Program-made: the position numbers and the translations under genes | Notes under the pieces: model-generated | What the model saw: only the letters and a program-made list of their open reading frames with translations | The model's database searches: none | Told to the model about the DNA's origin: nothing | Shown: positions 23,108 through 32,173 of the stretch, in pieces | Position numbering within the stretch: the stretch's first letter is position 1 | How the letters are laid out: every line of letters starts with the position of its first letter | Source of the DNA: Bacteroidales bacterium | GTDB taxonomy: Bacteria > Bacteroidota > Bacteroidia > Bacteroidales > UBA3824 | NCBI GenBank assembly: GCA_017541145.1 | Contig: JAFXZT010000153.1 | Span: 1-32,190, forward strand | Reading direction: 5' to 3' | Length of the DNA: 32,190 nucleotides

Positions 23108-24535
23108 TTACAACAGCTCGTCCCTGCTGGCATCCATCCTCACAAAGATAAACAGCAATATCGTGAAACTCCAAAGCGAAGAGCCTCCGTAACTGAAAAA
23201 CGGTAACGGAATACCAATCACGGGTACAAGTCCGATTGTCATTCCAACATTAATCGCCACGTGGAAAAACAAAATACTTGCAACACAATATCCGTAAATT
23301 CTTGAAAATACAGAACGTTGTTTTTCTGCGAGATATATAATTCTCAAAATCAATGTCAAAAACAAACCGATTACGATAGTAGAGCCCAAGAAGCCCCACT
23401 CCTCGCCTACCGTACAGAATATAAAGTCAGTAGCTTGCTCCGGCACAAAATTGTATTTTGTTTGAGTTCCTTGCAAATAACCCTTTCCGGCAAAACCGCC
23501 CGAACCAATTGCAATCTTGGATTGTTCCACATTGTAACCCGTACCTTGAGGATCTACTTCCAAACCAAGAAATACGCGAATCAATGTCTGCTGATGGTCG
23601 GTCATCACATTGTTGAAAACAAAGTCAACGGAAAAAACATAAACAAACATCAACAACAATCCGCCGCAAACGAAAACCGCAGTCCAATTCTTTTTCATGT
23701 AACTGTATACCAACGCTACAGGCAACAACAGCAACGATGCAGCCACAATCAAGAAATGAAATTCAAACTTATCGTTGAGAGCAAAATGGTTTATTACCCA
23801 GAATATTGTTGTCAGAACAATAATAATACCCCAAGCAATAAGCGTTTCAGTTAAACTGCGTCCCATTCCGCAATGCCAAATTCCCGCGACTATCACCAGC
23901 CCGATTATCACCACGGAAAGCTCGTATTGCAATGTCGTGACAAACACCGCGATTCCCAGTACTACAAGAAGTAATATCATACCGGTCATACCCTCGCGAT
24001 AAAACACGAATATCAAGCTGAAGTATACCAATACCGAACCCATATCGGGCTGCAAAAGGATAAGTCCCGCCGGCAACAATATTATTGACGCGGACATAAT
24101 CAAATCCCGTAACTTATTTAAATTGAAATCATAAGCCGACATAAACTTCGACAGTGCCAATGCCGTGGCAAATTTCGCAAATTCCGCCGGTTGTATTTTC
24201 AGATTACCGATTTCAAACCAAGATCTTGCGCCGTTTGTTTTGGTGCCGACGACAAGCACCGCCATCAGCAAGATGATGATTCCTCCATATATAAAATAGG
24301 ACAGCACCGAATATATACGATAATTCGACGCCATTATCAATATTATAATTATGTACGAAACTCCAATCCACACAAGCTGTTTGCCATAGCGTGCAGCGAA
24401 ATCAAAAATACTACTGTATTTGTCGTCAAAAACAGCAGCGTGAATATTGAACCAGCCCAAAAATACCAATGCTGTATACAACATAAATACCGGCCAATCC
24501 AACGATCGTAATATATTAGCTCCGCGTTGCTTCAT
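23108..24535 (-). CDS. rodA: Rod-shape peptidoglycan glycosyltransferase RodA
   Basis: A 475-residue SEDS-family inner-membrane protein that polymerises lipid II into glycan strands for side-wall growth, working with PBP2. About ten or more membrane segments are visible. Family motifs include ARSWFEIGNLKIQPAEFAK, the LLQPDMGSVLVY segment and the GSGGFAGKGYLQGTQTKYNF(V)PEQATDFIF loop, with FFSYGGSSLW near the end. Length is that of Bacteroidota RodA, which is longer than E. coli RodA through an extended middle region. It lies 27 nt after mrdA and is the last gene of the aroE/K-aroA-mrdA-rodA operon. Confidence 0.95.
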   Translation of the reverse strand: MKQRGANILRSLDWPVFMLYTALVFLGWFNIHAAVFDDKYSSIFDFAARYGKQLVWIGVSYIIIILIMASNYRIYSVLSYFIYGGIIILLMAVLVVGTKTNGARSWFEIGNLKIQPAEFAKFATALALSKFMSAYDFNLNKLRDLIMSASIILLPAGLILLQPDMGSVLVYFSLIFVFYREGMTGMILLLVVLGIAVFVTTLQYELSVVIIGLVIVAGIWHCGMGRSLTETLIAWGIIIVLTTIFWVINHFALNDKFEFHFLIVAASLLLLPVALVYSYMKKNWTAVFVCGGLLLMFVYVFSVDFVFNNVMTDHQQTLIRVFLGLEVDPQGTGYNVEQSKIAIGSGGFAGKGYLQGTQTKYNFVPEQATDFIFCTVGEEWGFLGSTIVIGLFLTLILRIIYLAEKQRSVFSRIYGYCVASILFFHVAINVGMTIGLVPVIGIPLPFFSYGGSSLWSFTILLFIFVRMDASRDELL

Positions 24536-24562
24536 TCTAATGTGATTTCCTTTTTTTAGATT

Positions 24563-26395
24563 TTAATTTTTCATCTGCGCATTAGCATCCATCAAGTTGG
24601 CATTACACATCCTGATTTCCACATCCTTGCGCGTAATTGTATCGGTCAAATATTTCTCCATCATCAAGCCCGCAATAGGCGCAGCATACTGAGCTCCGAA
24701 ACCGCCGTTCTCAACATATACCGCAATTGCTATTTTGGGATTATCCATCGGAGCAAACGCCTCAAAAATAGAGTGGTCTTTACCATGAGGGTTCTGTGCA
24801 GTACCCGTTTTACCGCATACTTTTATGCCCGGAACTCTTGCAGCACGTCCCGTACCCATTTCACATACTTGATACATCCCCTCTATTACAGCGTCGAAAT
24901 ATTCTTTGCGAATATGCGTATCCTGTTTCTCGAAAAATCTTTGGTCTATCGAGTTGCCGCCGTCTATCTCTTTTACGATATGAGGTATATAGTAATATCC
25001 GCGGTTGGCAATTGTAGCACAAGCATTTGCAATTTGCAACGGTGTAAACGACAATTCGCCCTGACCGATTGACAATGAGATAATTGTAAATGCGCTCCAA
25101 TGTCCCTCACCGTAGAATCTGTTGAAATAATCTTTGGAATAAATAATACCGCGTTTCTCCTGCGAGAGATCCGAATTCAGGATTTTACCCAAACCGAACG
25201 ACTGTACTCGACGTCGCCAGTTGGAATATGCAGAATCGGCTCGTCCGTACTTTTTGTCACCGATAATTTTTGTAAACTCGTAACAAAACCAGGCATTGCA
25301 AGAATGTTGAATTGCCGATACCAAATCCAAAGAGCCGGCATGGTGACACTTCACAACGTGGCTTCCGATACTGAAACCGCCATTACACGGGAACGATGAA
25401 TTTACATTGATTACACCTTCTTGAAGTCCGATAAGCGCATTAATCGGTTTGAAAGTAGAGCCCGGAGGATACATCGCCAACAATGCACGATTGTACATCG
25501 GTTTAAACTTATCACGCTCCAATTTCGGATAGTTGATTGACATATCGCTACCTACCAACAAGTTGGGATCGTAACCCGGCGACGAAACCAATGCTAAAAT
25601 CTCGCCCGTAGCAGGCTCAATAGCTACAATGGCGCCAACTTTGTTTTGCATAAGTTTTTCACCGTACATCTGCAAATCGATATCCAATGTAGAGGTTACA
25701 TTTTCACCTACAATGGCTGCCGTATCGTAGCAACCGTCTTTATAACTGCCTTGAATTCTGTTTTTTACGTCAACGACATAAATTTTAAGCCCCTTACGGC
25801 CGCGCAATTGCTCCTCGTAAGATTTTTCAATACCCGTAACGCCGACATAATCTCCGGCTTTGTAATACGGATTGTGATTGATAACCGCAGTATCTGCCTC
25901 GCGAACATATCCCAAAACGTGAGCAGCTCCGGTATATTCGTATTTGCGGGCGGTACGTTTCTGGACATCGAATCCCGGAAACTTGTACATCTTTTCCTGC
26001 AAATGCGAATATCGGTGTTTTGTTATCTGCTTGAAAATCACGCTCTCTTTGTAACGGGCATATTGTTCAGCTTTTTGAAATTCTTTTCTGAAACTTTCAA
26101 CTGATACTCCCAATATCTCACAAAGGTCAAGTGTATCAAATGGTTCTACATGGTTTGGCGTTACAAGCAAATCGTATGAAGATTCGTTGTATACCAACAA
26201 CTTGTTATTTCGGTCGAAAACAAGTCCTCGCGCCGGATAGTCCACCACCTTGCGGAAGACATTGCTCTCTGCCGACATCTTGTAGCTCGAATCCATCACC
26301 TGAATCGTGAAGAGCTTTATCACATAAATCAGTAATATCATACTGAATATCGAGCCGATTATTATTTTCCTATTTGAGTAACGTGTTTGGTTCAT
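24563..26395 (-). CDS. mrdA: Penicillin-binding protein 2 (transpeptidase MrdA)
   Basis: A 610-residue inner-membrane-anchored transpeptidase that cross-links side-wall peptidoglycan with RodA. There is one N-terminal membrane segment (residues about 11-30), a PBP dimer domain (DYPARGLVFDRNNKLLVYN onwards) and the transpeptidase domain. The active-site Ser313 is in GSTFK (Lys316), the SxN motif is SCN (HSCNAWF) and the KTGT box starts at Lys529. All catalytic motifs are intact. Its start codon directly abuts the aroA stop with no gap. The usual neighbours mreC and mreD are absent here. Confidence 0.95.
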   Translation of the reverse strand: MNQTRYSNRKIIIGSIFSMILLIYVIKLFTIQVMDSSYKMSAESNVFRKVVDYPARGLVFDRNNKLLVYNESSYDLLVTPNHVEPFDTLDLCEILGVSVESFRKEFQKAEQYARYKESVIFKQITKHRYSHLQEKMYKFPGFDVQKRTARKYEYTGAAHVLGYVREADTAVINHNPYYKAGDYVGVTGIEKSYEEQLRGRKGLKIYVVDVKNRIQGSYKDGCYDTAAIVGENVTSTLDIDLQMYGEKLMQNKVGAIVAIEPATGEILALVSSPGYDPNLLVGSDMSINYPKLERDKFKPMYNRALLAMYPPGSTFKPINALIGLQEGVINVNSSFPCNGGFSIGSHVVKCHHAGSLDLVSAIQHSCNAWFCYEFTKIIGDKKYGRADSAYSNWRRRVQSFGLGKILNSDLSQEKRGIIYSKDYFNRFYGEGHWSAFTIISLSIGQGELSFTPLQIANACATIANRGYYYIPHIVKEIDGGNSIDQRFFEKQDTHIRKEYFDAVIEGMYQVCEMGTGRAARVPGIKVCGKTGTAQNPHGKDHSIFEAFAPMDNPKIAIAVYVENGGFGAQYAAPIAGLMMEKYLTDTITRKDVEIRMCNANLMDANAQMKN

Positions 26396-27631
26396 TTAGT
26401 TTCTGTTAAAATCGTCCCAAAAACCGGGATATGATTTACTAACACATTCGGCATCAAGAATTTCTATCTCAGAATCGGAGTTGAGAGCGCAGACTGCCAA
26501 CGACATCGCCATTCTGTGGTCTTTGTGACTGTCTACAAGTGCGCCGTGTATCTTGCCGCCGGTAATTGTCATAATATCACCGTCCAAAGATACGTTAATT
26601 CCGATTTTTGCAAATTCGTCCTTGATAGCATTTGCTCTGTCCGACTCTTTGTGAGCCAATCTCGTAACACCTTTTATATGTGAATCACCGTTGCAACTTG
26701 CTGCAAGCGATGCCAATACAGGGAAAAGGTCGGGACAATCTGTAGCATCAAAGTCAAATGCGTTGAGTTCTTTTTTGGTGATTGTTATTGTATTGTCCTG
26801 TATATCAACTCCCGCGCCGCAAGATTTCAATACTTCCAATACAGCTTTGTCAGCCTGAAGCGAATTTGGATTGAGTCCGTGTATTACAGCTTTTCCCGAA
26901 GTGGCTCCGGCGACAAGATGCGCAGCCGCACTACTCCAATCGCCTTCTACACGGTATTCTGTAGCCTTGTAGGTTTGATTGCCTTTTATCTTGAAGACTT
27001 GATTGTCAATATTCAAAATCTCTCCTCCAAATGTCCGGATGATATCTATCGTCATCTTAACATAAGGAATACTCTTCAGATTACGTACTGTAAGTATCGA
27101 ATCGTTTTCGGCTTTGGGCAAACTTACCAAAAGTCCGGTCAAGAATTGTGAGCTTTCGCTGCCGTCGATTTCTACATCACCGCCGCGAAGTTTTCCGTGA
27201 ATAGTAATAGGAGCAAAACTACCGTTGGATAATACAATTTTTGCACCCAATTGTTCCATAGGCTTTTCAAGCGAATTCATCGGACGTTTTAGCAACGTAC
27301 CTTTGCCCTCCACGGTAATATCCTTACCGAACAAAGCACAAACAGGCGTAAAGAGTCTTAAACCCAATCCCGCCTCTCCTACTGATACTGTAGTGTTAGC
27401 GATTTCCTTAAACGGTGTAATTTTTACTTTGCCGTTACACTCTTCTACCTTGCAGCCCAACGATTTGGCAACTCCAAGTCCCGCCGTAGAATCGTTGCTG
27501 TAGTCTGGATTGATAAGTGTAGATGTACCGTCAGCCAAAATTGCAAGAGCTACTGCCCTTTGCATATAACTCTTAGACGACGGAATTGTAATATTTGCGT
27601 TATAAGCCGAAGGTTTGATATATTTGTTCAT
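26396..27631 (-). CDS. aroA: 3-phosphoshikimate 1-carboxyvinyltransferase (EPSP synthase)
   Basis: A 411-residue cytoplasmic enzyme that joins shikimate-3-phosphate and phosphoenolpyruvate in the sixth shikimate-pathway step. PSSKSYMQRAVALA (Lys20) binds both substrates, and SQFLTGLLVSLP, DCPDLFPVLAS, HKESDRANAI and DSHKDHRMAMSLAV are the later conserved motifs. The common NAGT(A/T)xR motif is replaced by VGEAGLGLRL, a divergence typical of the short Bacteroidota form. It overlaps the 3' end of the aroE-aroK fusion gene by 32 bp and abuts mrdA. Confidence 0.93.
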   Translation of the reverse strand: MNKYIKPSAYNANITIPSSKSYMQRAVALAILADGTSTLINPDYSNDSTAGLGVAKSLGCKVEECNGKVKITPFKEIANTTVSVGEAGLGLRLFTPVCALFGKDITVEGKGTLLKRPMNSLEKPMEQLGAKIVLSNGSFAPITIHGKLRGGDVEIDGSESSQFLTGLLVSLPKAENDSILTVRNLKSIPYVKMTIDIIRTFGGEILNIDNQVFKIKGNQTYKATEYRVEGDWSSAAAHLVAGATSGKAVIHGLNPNSLQADKAVLEVLKSCGAGVDIQDNTITITKKELNAFDFDATDCPDLFPVLASLAASCNGDSHIKGVTRLAHKESDRANAIKDEFAKIGINVSLDGDIMTITGGKIHGALVDSHKDHRMAMSLAVCALNSDSEIEILDAECVSKSYPGFWDDFNRN

Positions 27632-28904
27632 ATATTTTCAAAGCAACTTTGCTGCGGTTAAGATTTTCTACATTTACAATTGCGTATGCCGAATCCACAT
27701 ACAATGGCACTCTCTCGGCAAGAAGTTTTTCTGCCGCCTCAAGAGGATTGTCACATTGTAACAAAGGGCGATTGTTGACATTAAGACCGTCAATACAATA
27801 AGCAGCCGGCGCATATAACCAGATGTTAACAAATTTCTCCCTCAAGGTTTGGCGGTTGTGTTCTGACTTGATAGTACCGCCTCCGCACGAGAGGATAATA
27901 TTTTTGGCATCGGCAAACTCGTCAAGCATCTTGGTTTCCAACACCCGGAAGTACTCCTCTCCTTTGGTCTTGAAGATATCGGAAATTTTCATGCCCTCGC
28001 GATGCTCTATCTCGTGGTCAAGATCCACAAACTTGTAACCCGTAAGAGCCGCAAGCTCACGTCCGGAAGTAGTTTTACCTACGCCCATAAATCCTGTTAA
28101 AGCAATTCGGCCTTCATACTTGAAGTGATATTCGTCCAAAGCCTTGTACATCACCTCAGGAGCTACAGGTTTACCCGTAAAAAGTTCAAACCCCGGAACT
28201 GCTTGATTAACAAGCCAATTCTTACCGTTAAGATATTTAAACCCTATAGCTTGAGATGGTTTCTCGAAAATAGAATCTTTGTAATTGGCATCCAACACGA
28301 TATGATCCTTTGTAAGAATCTCAGGGTCAAACACCTTAGCACCCGAAGGCAGAGCTTGTACAATTACAGGAAATTCGTTGATAACATCACTAAGATATTG
28401 TAAACCCATTGTTCTTACGCCGAAACGCTCTTTCAATTCAGCGAGAGCAATCTGATTTCTAGCAGCAACAGTAACATCCAAACCGAGATTCTGACCTGCA
28501 ATAATCACCGCGGGAGCAGCACCTCCCGAACCAATTACAAGCATTTTGCAGGCAGACAAATATTCAGGATATTTTTTCAGACTCAATTCCACGCCCTTAA
28601 TATCAGTATTATCGCCCCAAAGCTCACCGTCCTTGAGGTAAACGGTGTTAACAGCTTGAGCTCGTTCTGCATTACTTGTAAGATGTTGTAAAAACGGTAT
28701 TACATCTTGTTTGAAAGGTGCGGTAACATTAAGTCCCTTAAAACCAAGTTCTTTAAACGTTTTGATTGCCTCATCGACATACTTAGCAGGGAAACGTAAG
28801 TATCTGCAATCCAAATTATTTTCTTTGATAGCTGCATTCATCAGCACCGGACTAAGACTATGTAACACCGGATTACCGACAACAGCCATTATATTTGTAC
28901 TCAT
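27600..28904 (-). CDS. Fused shikimate dehydrogenase-shikimate kinase (AroE-AroK)
   Basis: A 434-residue bifunctional protein. Residues 1 to about 255 are shikimate dehydrogenase: NPVLHSLSP binds shikimate, Lys65 in NVTAPFK and Asp101 in DNTD are the catalytic pair, and VIGSGGAAPA (about 123-132) is the NADP-binding loop. Residues about 263-434 are shikimate kinase: Walker A GFMGVGKTT (271-279), FVDLDHEIE, the FR(V)LE segment and the SCGGG loop, with an RVPLY motif near the end. So steps four and five of the pathway are on one chain, followed directly by step six (aroA, 32-bp overlap). A frameshift artefact is unlikely because the frame is continuous through the linker (ALDEYHFKYEGRIAL). Confidence 0.93.
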   Translation of the reverse strand: MSTNIMAVVGNPVLHSLSPVLMNAAIKENNLDCRYLRFPAKYVDEAIKTFKELGFKGLNVTAPFKQDVIPFLQHLTSNAERAQAVNTVYLKDGELWGDNTDIKGVELSLKKYPEYLSACKMLVIGSGGAAPAVIIAGQNLGLDVTVAARNQIALAELKERFGVRTMGLQYLSDVINEFPVIVQALPSGAKVFDPEILTKDHIVLDANYKDSIFEKPSQAIGFKYLNGKNWLVNQAVPGFELFTGKPVAPEVMYKALDEYHFKYEGRIALTGFMGVGKTTSGRELAALTGYKFVDLDHEIEHREGMKISDIFKTKGEEYFRVLETKMLDEFADAKNIILSCGGGTIKSEHNRQTLREKFVNIWLYAPAAYCIDGLNVNNRPLLQCDNPLEAAEKLLAERVPLYVDSAYAIVNVENLNRSKVALKIYEQIYQTFGL

Positions 28905-29047
28905 AAATGAAATAGAATCTGTTTTGTATTAAATCGCAAAATTGCAAAAAAAATCGGATTTTTCAGCAGTTTATCGTTATTTTTATCTAAAAAAACAAGG
29001 CTCTAAAAAAAATCCCCCAAGTAAGAACCAAAATTTTTACACAAAAA

Positions 29048-29078
29048 TTGATTTAGCAAAATATTTTTTATATATTTA
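29048..29078 (+). promoter_or_regulatory. Promoter of the low-complexity membrane protein gene
   Basis: TTG (29048-29050), a 20-nt spacer and TATATTTA (29071-29078, one mismatch to TAnnTTTG). Confidence 0.65.
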
Positions 29079-29116
29079 CACCGATTAAATAAATATCAAC
29101 TAAATCAATTCAAACT

Positions 29117-29671
29117 ATGCAAAATAAAAGTAACGGTAAGAAAGGCTGTGTCGTCTTTATAGCAATATTAGCTTTATTGTTTATGATGATTGTTTTTGGC
29201 GGAGATTTTATTACAGGAGGAGTTATATTCCTCATTGTAGCAGGTATTTTGATTATGATACGAAACAAGAACAATCCAAATACTACACATCAGAATGTTG
29301 GCAACAATGTAAATCAACAAAACACCAAGAAAGACGATAATTGGATGTTTTACAGCAATTCGTACATGTATGATTCTAATACCGACTTCTTTAACCAACA
29401 GCATCGGCAAAACAATCAACACAACGACGACAATAATCAACCGCCATATCACGGTCAGTACCCGAACTACAATCAACCACCTCAACACGGATATTATCAA
29501 AATGATGACAACAATCAATATCATCACGATTACAATCATCCGAATGATTACCCGAATGACAACTACACTTCGGGCTACGACAATGAAAATTATGACAGCG
29601 GAAATGACAGCAGTTACGACAGCGGCAGTTTTGACGATTGTGGCGATTGTGGTGGCGACTGCGGGGATTAA
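29117..29671 (+). CDS. Membrane protein with N/Q/H/D/Y-rich tail and Cys-Gly-Asp end
   Basis: A 184-residue protein with two adjacent hydrophobic segments (about residues 10-28 and 32-48) and then about 130 residues of low complexity. The tail is rich in Asn, Gln, His, Asp and Tyr with PPYHGQYPNYNQPPQHGYY-like repeats. It ends in DDCGDCGGDCGD, a short Cys/Asp/Gly motif that could bind metal. The layout suggests a membrane-anchored disordered tail. No family recognised beyond general similarity to other Bacteroidota small membrane proteins with CG-rich ends. It has its own promoter. The convergent truncated gene ends 6 nt past its stop. Confidence 0.75.
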   Translation: MQNKSNGKKGCVVFIAILALLFMMIVFGGDFITGGVIFLIVAGILIMIRNKNNPNTTHQNVGNNVNQQNTKKDDNWMFYSNSYMYDSNTDFFNQQHRQNNQHNDDNNQPPYHGQYPNYNQPPQHGYYQNDDNNQYHHDYNHPNDYPNDNYTSGYDNENYDSGNDSSYDSGSFDDCGDCGGDCGD

Positions 29672-29677
29672 AAAAAA

Positions 29678-30019
29678 TCATACCGTGGGTTTGCACTCTC
29701 CAAAAATACATTCACCGGCAACCATGGCGTAATTATCGTTTTCGTATTTTGCCCATTCTGACTTGTCTGCAACCTTTATCGGATTGGGTGTCAATATTTT
29801 ACGCTCAACGGGCTCTAACACTTTTCCGTTTCTGAGCACTGCCACCCGTTCAATCATATAACCGCCGGTGAGTCCGAGTTGCCATGCCTCGTAACTCATT
29901 GGCGACCACCGCAATTCAATCCCCGCCTTCCCCGGCTTGGAGAGTGCGGCGAGGTGCGGCTGGGCTTGCGAGGAGGTGACAAGGAGCAGGAAGAGGATGA
30001 AGAATAGTTTAGTTTTCAT
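29678..30019 (-). pseudogene. Truncated N-terminus of a large exported protein
   Basis: 113 residues: a clear signal peptide (FFILFLLLVTSSQA before QPHLAAL), then the start of a domain (GIELRWSPMSYEAWQLGLTG, GYMIERVAVLRNG) that I know as the N-terminal start of very long Bacteroidota surface proteins with fibronectin-like domains. It then stops after CIFGECKPTV, far short of a normal length. The first ~100 bases are more G+C-rich than the neighbours. It overlaps the upstream gene by 11 bp. Most likely a deletion removed the rest of the gene; expression of the short product cannot be excluded. Confidence 0.6.
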
Positions 30020-30908
30020 TTGTGTTTAATCTTAATTTATATTGTTCAATCAAATTCCAATATTGTTCAGTTTCATCTTTTGAATAAATTTTACCACGGA
30101 ATAAGTAACCGTAACCACCGTCTAACACTTTTTCATAGTTTTCTGAAGTGCAAAGACTATCCGGACAAATATGCCAACCTGTATTAAACTCAGGATTGAT
30201 ATTAGCGTAAACTAAAAGAGTATCTAATTTTGACTTATTTCTTCCAATATATTGTATTTTATAATTCAAATCATAAAATGAAACATATGTAGAATCATAC
30301 ACAGACGCTTTTAAAACAACATTTAATCCAAAGCTATTATAGGCAACATCTGGTGAATATTTTGCATATTCATAAGAATCATTTCCTATTTCTATTTCTT
30401 TAGAAATACATAATACTGGATATTTATATTTTTCGAAATCAATTGTTGATGGTTTATCTGAAATTATCCACCCTTGATTATTTTGAACATAAATAAGTAA
30501 AAAATCGCCATAGCTCCCTTTATATGGTTCATATCGCCCAATTGAAACATGTCTTTTATTATTCATAAAATCGTAAAATATAATATCATAATTATGTAAA
30601 TTATTCTTATAATTACTACCATTATATAAGCCAATACATTTTATTCCATATTCTGATGACCTAGTATAAATAACATAATATATAGAGTATAAAATATTAA
30701 CTATAAACATTAAAAACATAACATATTTATAATTAGTATATTTATCTACCTTTAGTGACACTTTCACAACAGTCATTAAAGACCATAAAAATACAAGAAA
30801 TAGAGAAAAATAACATGGATCAATAAATTGATAGAAAAAAACACCTACACCTAACAATAAAAGTCCACGAATAGATATATTAGTAAAATACAGAAAAATA
30901 TTATTCAT
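30009..30908 (-). CDS. Unknown membrane protein, possible immunity-type partner
   Basis: A 299-residue protein with three or four hydrophobic segments in the first ~80 residues (ISIRGLLLLGVGVFFYQFI, YFSLFLVFLWSLMTVVKVSL, YVMFLMFIVNILYSIYYVIY) and a ~215-residue Tyr-rich soluble domain after them. No recognised family. It starts 10 nt after the stop of the 394-residue protein and runs 11 bp into the truncated gene, so the three form one operon. The very AT-rich composition and the position next to a toxin-like module suggest, as inference only, an immunity protein. Confidence 0.65.
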   Translation of the reverse strand: MNNIFLYFTNISIRGLLLLGVGVFFYQFIDPCYFSLFLVFLWSLMTVVKVSLKVDKYTNYKYVMFLMFIVNILYSIYYVIYTRSSEYGIKCIGLYNGSNYKNNLHNYDIIFYDFMNNKRHVSIGRYEPYKGSYGDFLLIYVQNNQGWIISDKPSTIDFEKYKYPVLCISKEIEIGNDSYEYAKYSPDVAYNSFGLNVVLKASVYDSTYVSFYDLNYKIQYIGRNKSKLDTLLVYANINPEFNTGWHICPDSLCTSENYEKVLDGGYGYLFRGKIYSKDETEQYWNLIEQYKLRLNTNEN

Positions 30909-30918
30909 AATTTATTGT

Positions 30919-32103
30919 CTATTGTAAAAAGATACTAATTAAATAATCTTCAGAATAAGATTCTAATCCATCAAATAAAATTTGTTCTCCAACAGAATTA
31001 ACAAATGGTATTTTAGCTTTTCTCCACTTATTTATATTATTCTGAAATATATTCGTTATGATACCGAAAATTCCTTGATAAACAGCACGAGAAACACGCT
31101 CCTCTATAGATTTTTTGGGATCTAATAAGGAAGTATAACTTATACCTGAAATAAAACTTAATTTTATTCCAAATGAATTCCATTTATTGTTTGTATTTGA
31201 ACTAAAAGTATTCAACACATTTCTTAAACAACTTTCATATAATGCAACTGAACTAAACAAATTATTTATATATGTTTCAATTTTACGTATAGTTGCTTTT
31301 GAATCAAGTTTTCTAAGCACTTCAATACTATCAGTACAAAATTTTAACGTATTTACGACTATATTAGCCACGAACTCTTGAGCAAACGCATTTACGAAAT
31401 CGGGTGTCTTTTCTACAAAATAATCAATTGCTTTTTGTCTAAGTGTTTTATATTTTTTATCATAGAAAGCGTATGCCTTGTTTTGCAAAGCAGCATTTTT
31501 GTCTGTTTTAATAAAATCAAAAAGTTCTAGTAACCCATCGCCGTTTTTTGGAACGCAATGTTCAAAATCACCGCACAAGGCTTGCAACTGTTTTGTATCA
31601 AACTTATTGTCCTTGATTAACTTATACAAGTATTCACACATCTCATCATCGCAAAATGTCCTCTTAATATAACTGATGTCTAAGTTTGAAACATTTAATT
31701 TTTCCAAAAATTCTACATCTTTATACATATATTCGGGCATATTTTTAGAGCGAATTTTTTTCCATAAATTCAACAACTCCGGACGTTCTTTAAATTTTAC
31801 GAATGACTTTGACTTCTGAAAATCAGAAACAAAATTCTCTTGCATATTTCTTGATAATTTTCCAAATTCTTTTGCTAAATTATCGTTTCCTTCATGAAAA
31901 TATAAATTAAATGCTCTTCCTTGCAAAGCTTTTTTTAATTCAGCGTTTTCTACAAAAGAATACATTTCTCCATAAAAATTGCCGTTATTAAAATCAGGAG
32001 AATTTTTCAAATCTCCAATTAACTCTCTAAATTGGGTTATATTTAATTCTTTTTTATTGGTGTCCGAGAAAAATAAAAAATCGAATAAAAATAGGGCTGC
32101 CAT
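30919..32103 (-). CDS. Orphan toxin-module-like protein of unknown function
   Basis: A 394-residue soluble, mostly helical protein without signal peptide. Segments such as LSRNMQENFVSDFQ and FKERPELLNLWKKIR resemble the region just before the toxin domain in very large Bacteroidota polymorphic toxins, which normally follows long repeats. So this looks like a detached C-terminal cassette. The last ~100 residues (ISGISYTSL..., KIPFVNSVGEQILFDGLESY) may be the effector part; no catalytic motif recognised. The called ATG (32101-32103) lies in the loop of a hairpin terminator, so the true start or the intact upstream part is uncertain; the frame closes at a TGA upstream. Followed after 10 nt by an unknown membrane protein gene. 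Confidence 0.6.
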   Translation of the reverse strand: MAALFLFDFLFFSDTNKKELNITQFRELIGDLKNSPDFNNGNFYGEMYSFVENAELKKALQGRAFNLYFHEGNDNLAKEFGKLSRNMQENFVSDFQKSKSFVKFKERPELLNLWKKIRSKNMPEYMYKDVEFLEKLNVSNLDISYIKRTFCDDEMCEYLYKLIKDNKFDTKQLQALCGDFEHCVPKNGDGLLELFDFIKTDKNAALQNKAYAFYDKKYKTLRQKAIDYFVEKTPDFVNAFAQEFVANIVVNTLKFCTDSIEVLRKLDSKATIRKIETYINNLFSSVALYESCLRNVLNTFSSNTNNKWNSFGIKLSFISGISYTSLLDPKKSIEERVSRAVYQGIFGIITNIFQNNINKWRKAKIPFVNSVGEQILFDGLESYSEDYLISIFLQ

Positions 32104-32136
32104 AATAGGCAGCCCGTTTTTTTTTGGTAACTTTCA
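32093..32136. terminator. Bidirectional hairpin around the start of the toxin-like gene
   Basis: GGGCTGCC (32094-32101) pairs perfectly with GGCAGCCC (32108-32115) around ATAATA. On the plus strand it is followed by G and nine T; on the minus strand by TATTTTTATT. The minus-strand ATG of the 394-residue ORF is partly in its loop. Confidence 0.8.
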
Positions 32137-32165
32137 GTTGCTAAACAAAAACATGTTACCATGGG

Positions 32166-32173
32166 CAAAATTA
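32166..32173 (-). promoter_or_regulatory. -7 box of the toxin-like gene cluster
   Basis: TAATTTTG on the minus strand matches TAnnTTTG; the -33 element would fall outside the window. The predicted leader contains GGTAAC (32156-32161) and GTTACC (32126-32131 region), which can pair, and then the terminator hairpin. Confidence 0.5.
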
